A stretch of DNA of 64,000 nt from Eudorina sp. 2006-703-Eu-15 (taxonomy: Eukaryota > Chlorophyta > Chlorophyceae > Chlamydomonadales > Volvocaceae). The stretch lies in NCBI GenBank assembly GCA_003117195.1, contig BDSI01000066.1, forward strand, positions 186,001 to 250,000. The letters run 5' to 3'. This document shows positions 1 through 9,834 of this stretch, in pieces (the first letter of the stretch is position 1; each line of letters opens with the position of its first letter). The translations under genes were made by a program, and so were the position numbers. The notes under the pieces are model-generated. The model was not told the DNA's origin. It searched no databases and worked only from the letters and a program-made list of their open reading frames with translations.

Positions 1-261
1 CTGGCCGATGAGCATCCGACCGCGGCCTCGCTTCATCGCACCTCAGAGTCCTCGAGGGTCCGGTCCGGCCGCCATCCCCAATCCCATCCGCCAGAAATAC
101 ATACGGGCTGCCCTTCTCGCCCACGGTTCTTCCCGGTTGCTCCCGCCTCCCCATCTGCCCAAGAAGTCTCATCACCATCAGACACACCCACCCCATATGC
201 TTGAGGGACCGCCCGCATCCACCACCAACCCCTCGCGTCACCCCCCTCTGCCCGTCCTCAG

Positions 262-400
262 CAACGCGGTGGGCATGTGCCCCCAGTTCGACAGCTCCAA
301 GATCCAGAGCGAGCTCGGGTTCCGGTTCCACCCACTGGAGGCGGCGCTCAAGGACGCGGTGGAGGGGATGCTGAGCTTGGGGATCGTGAAGCCGTTTTGA
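262..400 (+). CDS. NAD(P)-dependent epimerase/reductase-like protein, last exon (5' partial)
   Basis: Only the terminal exon lies in the window. An AG acceptor at 260-261 follows a pyrimidine tract, and the exon then reads open to a TGA at 398-400. The encoded tail contains CPQFDSSKIQSELGFRFHPL followed by EAALKDAVEGMLSLGI. This is the usual C-terminus of extended short-chain dehydrogenases of the dihydroflavonol-reductase/cinnamoyl-CoA-reductase type, where a 'D(S/T)SKAQRELGF(x)PLEEALRDAVE' segment closes the substrate lobe. The family uses a Rossmann fold and NAD(P)H to reduce carbonyl groups, but the cofactor and catalytic motifs (GxxGxxG, YxxxK) lie upstream of the window, so substrate and subcellular site cannot be judged. 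The exon starts inside a codon, with one base before AAC GCG, so at least one upstream exon is required. The next gene faces it convergently. Confidence 0.7.
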
Positions 401-1875
401 GGGAGGGGGCTCGGGGAAGGTACGACATCGACCAGTCCCAGGCGTCTCGGGGCCCGGGGATTGATGGGTGGGTGGGTGGGTGGGTGTATCTATTCGTCAT
501 CGGATGAAACGATGACGGTCATCTCCATGATGGCATGTCCTTACGTACATACCCTAGTTAACCTATGCGCAGGAGGTGGTTTGAAGGAGTGATGGGAGCT
601 GCAGCGCATCCGGGCCTTCCCCAAGGGGCGCGAACTGCAGCAGCGGCGGCAGTGTACCCCAATCGCCAGTGTATCCCAAAGTCCCAGCAGGGCCACTGAG
701 GGGGCCTGTAGGTGATTCGGCTGTACACTTATTTTGCACAGCCAACGTACATATTCAGTGTGTTTAGGTAAGAGACCCGCCCGTGACCCTATTCTGTGTG
801 TGGAAACGGACGTGCCTCGCCGTGCGACAGATCCGCAGTGGTGGGTGCTTACAACGCGGCCGCCATGGTCAGTGGTGGGGTGCGTGCTGGACGCGCGGTG
901 CCGAGTGAGACGTCACGTTACCCAATCGTGGCAGTCGTGACTGCAAAACAACTATAAGCCTGTAGACTTTGACTGATGGGGTCATGCGCTCGTGCTGATG
1001 GACTCCAGGGCAGGCAAAGGAGAGGAACCGTCCGCGTGTCGGGCATCTGAGGGGGCTGTGTTGCAAGTCTGGGGTTAATAAGGAAAGGAAATTATCAGAC
1101 CCAGACACATCGCAGGTCCGGGGTGGTGTGCCCCGCGCCGTTGCTTAGGTCTTGACCTGTGTGAGACGGCTGGCTCTATGCGCTCCGTTGAGTCTGCTGC
1201 AACGCGACACCGCCGCCACCGCGTTCGGGCGTCCAGTCGTACGCGCGGCGGGACAACAGGGATGACCGGGGTGCACACTCTCTAGGTATTCGACAGTGAC
1301 CGACCTCGCCGGGCCGCACCCCAGACAGCGGAATTCGGGAGCAAGCGGCAGTGATTTCCAGTGCCTTCCTGCCGTACAGTAACACCCATCACGCGACATC
1401 TGCATTACGAGGCACCTCCGCAGGGAGACGACGAGTGCATGTACGGCAACCAAGAGTGCATGTACGGCAACGTTCGCAGCCTGCATGACTCGCTAGCGGT
1501 CGCCCTCACATCGACCTGTTGGCGCGTGGGATCTCAGTGCAGAGATCACACGCTGCCGCGTCGGTCCCCCTTACCCCCGCCCCCCCTTACCCCCCGCCCC
1601 CCCTCGGGTTTATTTCTTCTTTTTTCAATTTATACCCCTCCCCATAGCTCTGAGCACACAAGTACCGCAACCCACCGCCATTGAGACCCTTCTCTCGGAC
1701 CACTTCACTAGATGCATAACTTCGCCCCGGGGACCACCGTCACAGGGTGCATCCATTCGCGCCCCCTTCGCGGGGCTACCCTAGCACCTCCTGACCTGCG
1801 GGACCCCAACCCGTCCAGCGTCCCCGCCTCCCTGCCACCGCCTCACTAGCCTCGCCACTCTCCCCCAACGTGCCC
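401..1875. other. convergent intergenic region, no gene seen
   Basis: This stretch lies between the stop of the reductase-like gene and the stop of the next gene on the minus strand. I see no reading frame with recognisable protein character and no tRNA-like structure. A short direct repeat built on TGCATGTACGGCAAC occurs twice at about 1436-1471, and a C-rich tract lies near 1570-1605. The segment around 585-640 looks faintly coding but is too short and broken to call. Confidence 0.5.
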
Positions 1876-3856
1876 TCAGCATAACGCCAGCTCCGCCGAC
1901 GCAAACTTGGCCCCACAGAAGCGCGCCGGGGCACCTGGGCCGTGGCCGCTGCTGCCCGGGGCAGCACGGCCGCGGAGCATGACGATGGCCCGCCGTACAC
2001 CCCGCGGTACGGCAGGCACCACGTGCTCGAAGAGCTGCCAGGACCCGGGCAGCAGGTGCTCACACTCCCTGTAGACCAGGTGGCGGCTGGGCCGCATCAC
2101 GAAGGACGGCAGGGAGGGGATGGCGTCGCCCGCGCCCGCCCCCGCTGAGGCCCCCCCGCCGGATTCGCCGCCGCTGCCGCCGCCGCGGCCAGGGCCTTCA
2201 TCGAGCAGCAGTGCGACCGCGTACTCGGCCTCACAGTCCGACCTGCGGGGTGAGAGGCGTACAGGGGAAAGGAGGTCTGCGCTGTGCACCGCGGGGGGCC
2301 TCGTTTGCTTTCGAGTAATGACAGGACAGAGACGGGGCAGTGCACAGGTATTGCGAAGGACCTGCCCCTGCCCCTGCCCCTGCCCCCGCTCGACCCCGGA
2401 CGCCCCAGGCGCCCTCCGTTCCCTCCGTTCGCCGCCCCACCTGGCGCCCACGTGCACGCTCAGCCGCAGCCCCAGCTCGGCATCCAGCAGGTGGGCCGCC
2501 TGGGCCGCGGTCAGGCCCCGCCGCTGGAGCTCCCAGTCCAGGTCCACAACCTTAGGTAGAGGGGGAGGGAGGAAGGGATGGAGCAGGGAGTATGTGGGGT
2601 GAGGAGAGGGACGGATGCACTCTAAGAGGCCTGGGGGAGTCAAATGGCCCTTCAGGAAAGCATGCCCGCGCCCTTCCCTGTAGTTGTGAGGAAGCCACTT
2701 TCAGCACACCGTGCAATCCACGCACGTGAGCCCCGCATAGGCCCCGCGCAGGTGTGGGAAGCCTCCGCTCCCTTCAGCTGCCGAGCGCGCACCTCAGCTG
2801 CCCCGCCGGCCGCCGCCGCGCAGCGCCGCTTCCCCCTCCTCTTCCCCCCTGACCCACTGACCCCCGCCCACCTGCACCACCTCAGACCAGGTACCCAGAG
2901 TCGCCAGGCACGCCTCGCTACTCCGCGGCTGCACCGCCCCTTGCAACCACCCATCCGCCGCGTTCCGCTCAGCGAGGGGCGGCTCCGCCCGCCGAACCTC
3001 CGCCGCTGCCTCCGCCACCTCCGCCCCCGGCCCCGGCGTGCCTTCACCGTCGGCGGCTCCCCGCGCATCACGGACCGGCGCCGGTCCCCCCCGCCTCGCC
3101 ACCAGGTCGATAAGGCCCTTGAGCGCCCGATGCATGTGCGGCACGAGGCGGCCGTTGCCGGGGTAAGGCAGCGGCGGCCCCGGGCGGGTTGCTGCCGGGA
3201 GATCGGCGGCTCCGCCCGCTGCCGCGGCCTCGGCGGCCTCTCCAGGGGCGGTGGCCATGCCCTGCGGCACCTCCTCCCAGGCCACCTCCTTGCCGGCGGA
3301 GGTATTGAGAACCTGAGGGGGCGGAACCCAGACGCAGGGGAGGGTCGGGTGCCGGCGGGTGGGGACAGGGAGATGGGGTGACGGGGACAGGGTGTGAGGG
3401 TGATGTATTGGAATAAGGGAACCCAGAACCGGGTGTTGGGTGCTCATCCGTCGCCGTCGGCGCGTCGCCAGTGGGATGCGTCCCTGCCTGGCCTGATGCC
3501 GGCGTGACGAAGATATGCCGCAAATCACGGCCATCTAGAACAGCGTGACGGGCATTTCTGTGCGGTCAGATCCGCCGCTTGGGAGTCCCTTCGCCCATTC
3601 ACAGCACGCTTTCGTCACTTCTGAATGTCTGTCGTTCTTTTCTCACCGAATGCAGTAGGATAATTAATGATGTTCCAGTGGACCCCGCAGTGGTTGGTCC
3701 CCTTCTCACCCAGGCTGTGCGCTGCCAGCGGCTCCAGGGGCGCCACCTGCCGGACCCCAGGCTCCCGAGCGGCGGCAGGACCGCCGTGTTCTCCTCGCGT
3801 CGAAATCCCTGCAGCAAAGCCAGCGACACCGGCAGCAGGTCTCCAGCCGAGAGCAC
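1876..3856 (-). CDS. unrecognised multi-exon protein
   Basis: I do not recognise this protein. Four segments on the minus strand share one phase with GT-AG ends: 3710 to about 3856, 2872-3312, 2441-2550 and 1876-2242, stopping with TGA at 1876-1878. The last three total 305 residues. The third carries a helical segment with DLDWELQRRGLTAAQAAHLL. The last begins SDCEAEYAVALLLD, has a Gly/Ser/Ala spacer, and then reads RPSRHLVYRECEHLLPGSWQ and FEHVVPAVPRGVRRAIVMLR. The second exon is Ala/Gly-rich around VPHMHRALKGLIDLVARRGG. The 5' end is not settled: the first segment (LLPVSLALLQGFRREENTAV) ends in a strong GTGAGA donor at 3709-3708, but I found no convincing ATG. Codon composition matches the neighbours. 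Exon junctions are fairly secure; the function is unknown. Confidence 0.5.
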
Positions 3857-4914
3857 CAGTGCCAGTCATGCCGCATGACCTGACTGTGTGATACGTCATA
3901 CACCCCGCCTGCTCGGCCGGGTCCGCTTCCGCGCGCGGTGTCCGTGCTGGACTTACTGAACTACGAGGGTTGTAGGGGTCCTCTGGTCCCGCCACCCTCG
4001 CGTTGGCGCTCGTGGTCTCGTGATCTTCTATTTGTTGGCTTGGTGCTGGTGGTCCCTGGATGAGTGATTGATTTATCCCGTACTCTGGTGCGGGATTGGC
4101 TGCATCGGTGCGTTGTGTCTTCCGGGCCGGGAGGTTGGCCCTGGTTCTGGGTGCTAAGTTGGCAGCCCTTTGTGTCTTTCGGCTGGTTGTTGGCCGCAGT
4201 TTGCTCCTGCCCTTAGGCAGCTCGTACTTTTGTAGGCTTGGGTCCGGTGGTTCCTTGGCTTCTTTTCTTTGGCATGGCTCCTTGCTTCGTGCAGGGCATG
4301 CCCCTGGGGTAGGATGAACAGTCCGTCTACGCCTGTACGGCGAGCGATCAACTTGGTTGTTGGTCCCCCTTGTAACCGTGAATCCTAACCAACGAGAGCT
4401 AGGGTTACCAATGCAACTAATTCATCACCAAGGACACCTTTTCGTGAGGCCTCCTCGACGCCGCCAACAACGGTCCACCACCACATGGACGTGCACGTGC
4501 CCATGTCTGCGATACCACAAGCGCCCAGTCGACCAATACGGTGGACGCCCCTCCGTCGGGCGTCAGCACTCACCCCGCACCCCACTCCTCACACCTGACG
4601 GCACGGAGTAGGGGTTATGCATGGACGGAGCAACAAGTCAGCCCCAGGTGCGTACGGCCGTCCAACCGACCGATGGCAGTCTTAGGCATGTTGTGGGGTT
4701 CCGTATGGGTTGCACGCGGCACCCAAGAGCTGCAGCCTCACAGGCCACACAGAGGACCGCTTCGGACCACCAATAATTTAGGCAGGGCACAACCAAGTCA
4801 GGCTGGCCATCGCGGGGATCTTCGCATCCCTTGCCGTGCTCCCCATTTTATAACGGCCAGCGAATGAGCAAGCCATATAGCTATTTATTGTTTCACTTTA
4901 TCTCTGCTTGCAAG
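3857..4914. other. region without recognised gene
   Basis: Between the unrecognised minus-strand gene and the kinase-like gene I see no supported coding region. GC content is somewhat lower than in the flanking genes. Open frames near 4357-4611 and 4541-4867 have no recognisable motif and no clear splice partners. Confidence 0.4.
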
Positions 4915-7423
4915 GCGTGGACAACTCCATGGAGTATGCCAAACGGCTCCTTCAGCCTGCGCTGGACGCACCTCCACATCTGGATGACCTGCAGCGCTTC
5001 CTCCAGGCTAGGAGCCGCCCGCCGCTCAGATCCCCATCCTTGCGGACTGTTGATTGTGGATGAGCCTACTGCCAACCCTTCAGCCGCACTTCACGGCTGC
5101 CACGGGCGCGCTCGCCTTTGCCGTCAGACATAGCTTGTCGTCGCCTCTGTTTCCTGGTGATTCGGTCATAGACACAGCGATTATGGAGAACCAGGTGGTG
5201 GTGTCACTGCTGTGGTCGCTGGACATGGCAATGCCGGCGGCCCTGCGCATCGGGTAGGACGGAAGTTGGGCGCTGTGTGTTACAGGCGCTGTAACTTTAT
5301 GGCGGTGCGCGAGCGCTGCATGGCTGGGGCTGACGAGTGCATCGTGAATGTGTTGCTGTACGTCGCTTGCACCCGCCGGGTGTCCGTTGCTCACCCCCTG
5401 TCTCCGATCCCTGGTTGGTTGGTAGGCTGAAGGTGGAGCGTTAGGATGAGGACAGCAGCTCACCCCTGCGGCCTTTTGGAGTCTTGCGGGGCATCTACGG
5501 CCGGCGGTTGCTGGCGACATGGGAGGACAGCGCAGCTAGCCTGGAAGACGCAGTCGAAAACCTGCGCAAGAAGATTGCGGTGTGGACACCGCTGTACTTC
5601 GGCGAGTAAGTGAGATACCCCCTGTCACACGTGGCTGTGTGCATTGAAAGGGCCATAGAAAACCATATCTACTTCTTACAGCATGTCTTCAACGATCTTC
5701 GTGGCGGCTACCTCCTTCGTGACCGCGCCCCTCTGCGCCCGCCCTGCCACTGCCCCAGAATCGAGTACCTGCCGTGCTTTGTAACGGCCGGCAGCCATCT
5801 GCAGTTCCATGCCATCTCGTGTGCTGGCGGTACGGCCTCCACACTAAGCGCCATCAGTCCCCGGTACATGCTGACCAACACGGCGGACCGCGCAGCAGTG
5901 GTGATTGCCACCATCAAGTTGTATCAGCTTCTCTGCGCGCAGCAGGCGCGCTATCCGGTGGACGTGCTGCCCGCTGCCGTTGTGATGCGTGCAGAAGCAG
6001 AAGGCCCTGGCTTCACGCGCGAGCTGTGAGCAAGGAAGGGCTGCGCCGGGGTTGCACGCTGTGTGGGGGGAGAGAGAGGGGGGGCAGGAAGGGGCTTTGG
6101 GTAGGTGGAGGTATCTGGGGATGCACATGCCTTGGCTGTACGATACGGATACCAGTCCGGCATTTGACCCAGCAGCTATCTTGCAGGGATCCCACAGATC
6201 ACCACTGACTGCGAGCCGGCTGACTGCGGGCCGGCTGACTGCGGGCCGGCTGACTGCGGGCCGGCTGACTGCGGGCCGGCTGACTGCGGGCCGGCTGACT
6301 GCGGGCCGGCTGACTGCGGGCCGGCTGACTGCGAGCCGGCTGACTGCGGGCCGGCTGACTGCGGGCCGGCTGACTGCGGGCCGGCTGAACACATGTGTGT
6401 GATCAATGAGCGAGCACACCCCCCGCCCGTTCCCGCGCCCCACAGGCTGTTCCGCACCGACGCGATGGCGGTTCGGAAGTGCGTGTCGCCCTGGTATGCA
6501 TGTGCGTCCTGGTGCGGTGTGGACTTCAAACAGCTGAAAAAGCTGTATCGCGCCACCGCGCAGTGCCAAGGTCTGGTGCACGCCGTGAAGGACGTCCCTA
6601 CCTGCCAGGACAGTACTGGGTACTTTGTGGACCTCATTCCGGTGGGGCTGCAAAGCAGCAACACACAGCCAGCCACGGAGGATGACGCGCGGCGGCTGCT
6701 GCACGGCCTAATGCACGGCCTAGCGGCGATCCATGAGGTGTGTGCGGGTGAAGTGGGCGGGCGGCATGTACATCTGGCATCCTAGTCCCTGCAACAGCAA
6801 CAGTATCAGTGTGTTGTACCTGCACTCTTATGTGGCAAAGATGGCTGGATGCATTGGCATGCTAGTTCCTGCGACAGCACTGTGAAATATATAGCTGCAC
6901 TCTACGAAGCAAAGATGGCTGGATTGCTCGCATGCGTATGCGTGTGCTGAAGAACACGTAACGCACAGGGGCACGAACTTGATGTGGGCCATGCTGACTT
7001 ACCTCGCTGCTTAAACGCTGATGCGCCCGTACAGGCGGGCTTCGTGCACCGGGACGTCCGCTGGGACAACTTCGCGTGCTCCCCTGGCCCCCCGAGCAGC
7101 CGCCGCTGGTTCCTGATTGACTTGGAGACATGCGCCCCTGACAAGCAGCGGTCGCCGCAAGACTTCGAGCCGGACGGCTGGCAGCCCGGCGCCACACTGG
7201 TTGAGGGCCGCTACATGTGCGTGTCGGACCTGTACCAGCTGTGGTTGGCTGTGCAGCAGTGCTGCGAGCAGGTCGTGGTCTCGGCGGAGGGGAGGACGTT
7301 CCTGGACGCCCTCCGCCGGGCTTGCAGAAGTGCAGTGCTAGGCAGAGGCTGGCGCATGAGTGGTTGCGGTGCGAGGGTGAGGGCATCTGCAGGGCCGCAG
7401 GCGCACAGCCGGGCGAGCGCTAG
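4915..7423 (+). CDS. protein-kinase-like protein (uncertain gene model, possibly decaying)
   Basis: The 3' half is a clear kinase catalytic core. Exons 5682-6025, 6446-6737 and 7035 onward join in phase across GT-AG introns (6026-6445 and 6738-7034). They encode IEYLPCFVTAGSHLQF, ADRAAVVIATIKLYQLLCAQ, LMHGLAAIHEAGFVHRDVRW, DNFACSP and WFLIDLETC. HRD followed by N five residues later and a DLE in place of DFG are the catalytic loop and metal site. SDLYQLWLAV follows in the C-lobe. The frame then stays open to 7601, but a better C-lobe end (RLAHEWLRCE) lies in another frame ending at 7423. Upstream segments at 4915-5035, 5060-5253 and 5445-5594 look coding (for example GIYGRRLLATWEDSAASLED) but do not join the core in phase. 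Either introns are missed or the gene is decaying. The pattern recalls fungal-type or Crinkler-associated kinases linked to mobile elements, which is a weak inference. Two partial copies lie nearby. Confidence 0.5.
6205..6384 (+). repeat. 15-bp minisatellite, 12 units
   Basis: Twelve tandem units of CTGACTGCGGGCCGG lie inside an intron of the kinase-like gene. At least two units carry an A in place of G (GCGAGCCGG). The array is otherwise almost uniform, suggesting recent expansion. Confidence 0.9.
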
Positions 7424-8157
7424 TGGGCTGCCGCTGGTCGGTGCAGTCGAGTACCCGCAGCAGACAGCTCGGGTAGCTCAGGTTCAACCTACCTCGGGAG
7501 AGGGGCGAGGGGCAGGGCAGAGGGGTTCAGTTGAGGGGATGCATGTTCAGTGTGTGTGCACGGTGGTGGCAGCAGCGGCAGCACCGGCGGTGGTGGCATG
7601 AGGGGGGCAAAGGCCGCGGACGTAAGCAAACAGGCGGCGAGGGGCTGTATTTAGGTGGAGGTGCAGCTTGTGGCGTCCCGTGTTGCAAGCTGGCTTGGGG
7701 GCAAGTGTCTGATGGCGGCTGTGGGCTTGTCGTATCTTTGAGGTTGTGCCACGTTTCCGGCTTCCAGAGAGGCACTGGCATTAACCTCCTCAAAGATACG
7801 GCAAGCTCACATCAAGCCAATGCAGACCAGTAATGCCGGCGAAGAGGGGGTGTAAACAAGGGCAAATTGCCGCCATGGAGTCGCATGTTTCACTTAGTCA
7901 CTCAGTCGGCGCTGCACAGAAGCCAGATAGAGCGCAATTATTGGTGTCCCGGTGAAGCGCCATGTACGGTGTGACAAGGATCCGGGGGAACACTTGTGTG
8001 TCTTGCGTGATGGGACACTGCGCGGCGGGCAGTGAGACATCGCATGCCGCACGTAGACAATCTCCTGCGCGCACTTGGCTGAAAAGCGGTGCACGGCAGT
8101 GTTCGGAGCTAACACATTTTTCCCTGGATGGTGTGCTGTTGCGCAACCGGGGACTGC

Positions 8158-8361
8158 ATGTCAAGCAGTACCTCCAACGCCACGATCGCTGTCTACGCCC
8201 GGCATCCTGGCCACGGGCCGTGTGGCCCCTACACGCGCGAGTCAGACCTGTGCCTGCTGGCTGCGGAGCTGATGGGGCACCTGCCGTTTGCGCTCAGCGA
8301 CAGCGGCCGGGACCTGCGGGAGAAGTTGGCCAATGGCCAATGGGCAGGTGACCAGCGCTGA
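8158..8361 (+). pseudogene. kinase C-lobe fragment
   Basis: The frame reads AVYARHPGHGPCGPYTRESD and then LCLLAAELMGHLPFALSDSG, RDLREKLANGQW, with a stop at 8359-8361. This matches the region of a kinase after the activation segment, where 'G-x-Y-x-x-x-S-D-L' precedes the C-lobe helices, and it parallels GRYMCVSDLYQLWLAV in the gene just upstream. No catalytic loop is found before it, so it looks like a remnant of a second, diverged family member rather than another exon of the first. Similarity is judged by eye only. Confidence 0.4.
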
Positions 8362-9834
8362 GGCGGCGTTGCCAGCCACGTGGGGACGAGTCGGCCGCTG
8401 GAGGCCAATCACCTGCGGGGCAGGGGGCAGGGGCTGCTGTCCTATGACCACGCGGGAGCCTGGTGATGGGCTGCAGCCCCGGGTGATTGGCGGGCCGTGG
8501 TGCGGCCTGTGCCACACGGTGCCTGAGGCTGCACCTGCCCTTTTGGGGGCTTCGAGGACACTGTCTTGTCAAGTGGGGATTAAGGTTCCACTCTTTTTTA
8601 TGCATCCGTGAAATGTAACAGCGGGCCCCAGGAAGTAACATCACCGGTGGCTTCCAGGAGGGACCCAGGCATAGCAGCAAAGCAACTCCGCACCACCACA
8701 GGGCTGCGGAAGAGCCCTAGGGACCAACGCCGCCCAAACAAGCACCCCAACACAGGAGCCCCCAGCGTCTCCGCAACACCACTGCGCTCATTAAGACCGT
8801 CGGCACACGTCAATAGTTGGGGTGACCCAGCCATGGCCGTGTTCTCCCCGGCTGGGCTTGCCCTGTGGGGTGGGCCTGCCGGCACAGTGTCCATGCGTCA
8901 GGTGTTCGACAGCATGTACAACAATACACTTCCAGTTGCCTGCTGATTCCGCCCCCAGGGCTTTGCACCACCAGGCCATCCCAGTCCCGAAGCGCGGATA
9001 GAATTCGGCGTCCCCTTCACACGGCCCGCCCCCCCCCCGCCCACGTCGTGCGCATGTCCCCGTCAAGACATGCCAACCCCACGGCGGGGTGGACCCGGTT
9101 TCGTTACCGTACCGGCCATGCTCTTATCCGGGCATGTGCGGCACATACATACCCGCAATCGACGTTGGAATCACGGCGCAGCTGCGGGAACGCACAACAC
9201 CGCAGTCAAGCGCTAGCGTGGTCGTGGCGGTCAGAGGGTCACGGAATCCGGCGGTCGAGGGCGCTGTGGCGTGAGCGCCGTCAGGGCCACAACCGAGCCG
9301 GGGGGAGCGCAGGGCAGGATGAAACCCACCGAGGAAAACACCCAAAGCCATCAGCCAGCAGCCAACGGAGCCGGGGTCAAGTCGGTATTGGGTCGGGCGG
9401 GTAACCGTAAGCGGGGCTCCCTGGAGGACCCCCGCCGTCAATGATGGCCTTCACGCCCTCAACACCTTCGCTATGTACATCATATACACACACATTCACG
9501 GTTGGGTCGGGCGGGTTTCTCTCTAAACAGACATCCACATTCACATTCACGTACTGACGGGTGGCTTCCGGCCCTGAATGACGAGCCATCAGCTCATCAC
9601 GATTCATCAGCAGGTTGGTGGGGAAGCCCCCAGCCAGCGGGGTCAGCCACGGCGGCCCCGGACTGTCGTCGCCGGGGCTGCACTGCTGCTGCTGCTGCTG
9701 CTACCACACAGCTGCCGTCGCTCCCTCCCTCCCTCCCTCCCTCCCTCCCTCCCTCCCTCCCTCCCTCCCTCCCGCCCTCCCTCCCGCCCTCTCGCTCTCC
9801 CTCCCGCCCTCTCGCTCTCCCACCACGCGGGTGC
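8362..9834. other. intergenic, no gene recognised
   Basis: No supported gene is visible between the kinase fragment and the stop of the LRR gene. The right end carries a CCCT repeat, listed separately. Confidence 0.45.
9719..9777 (+). repeat. (CCCT)n tract
   Basis: Tandem CCCT units begin right after a CTG run (9680-9702) and lie just downstream of the stop codon of the minus-strand LRR gene, so they fall in its 3' UTR or just past it. Frames through it give Ser/Pro- or Gly/Arg-rich artefact proteins. Confidence 0.85.

Noticed and set aside
4357..4867. Open frames suggestive of a retroelement polyprotein fragment
   Set aside because: No reverse transcriptase, integrase or zinc-knuckle motif can be seen, and there are no long terminal repeats nearby.
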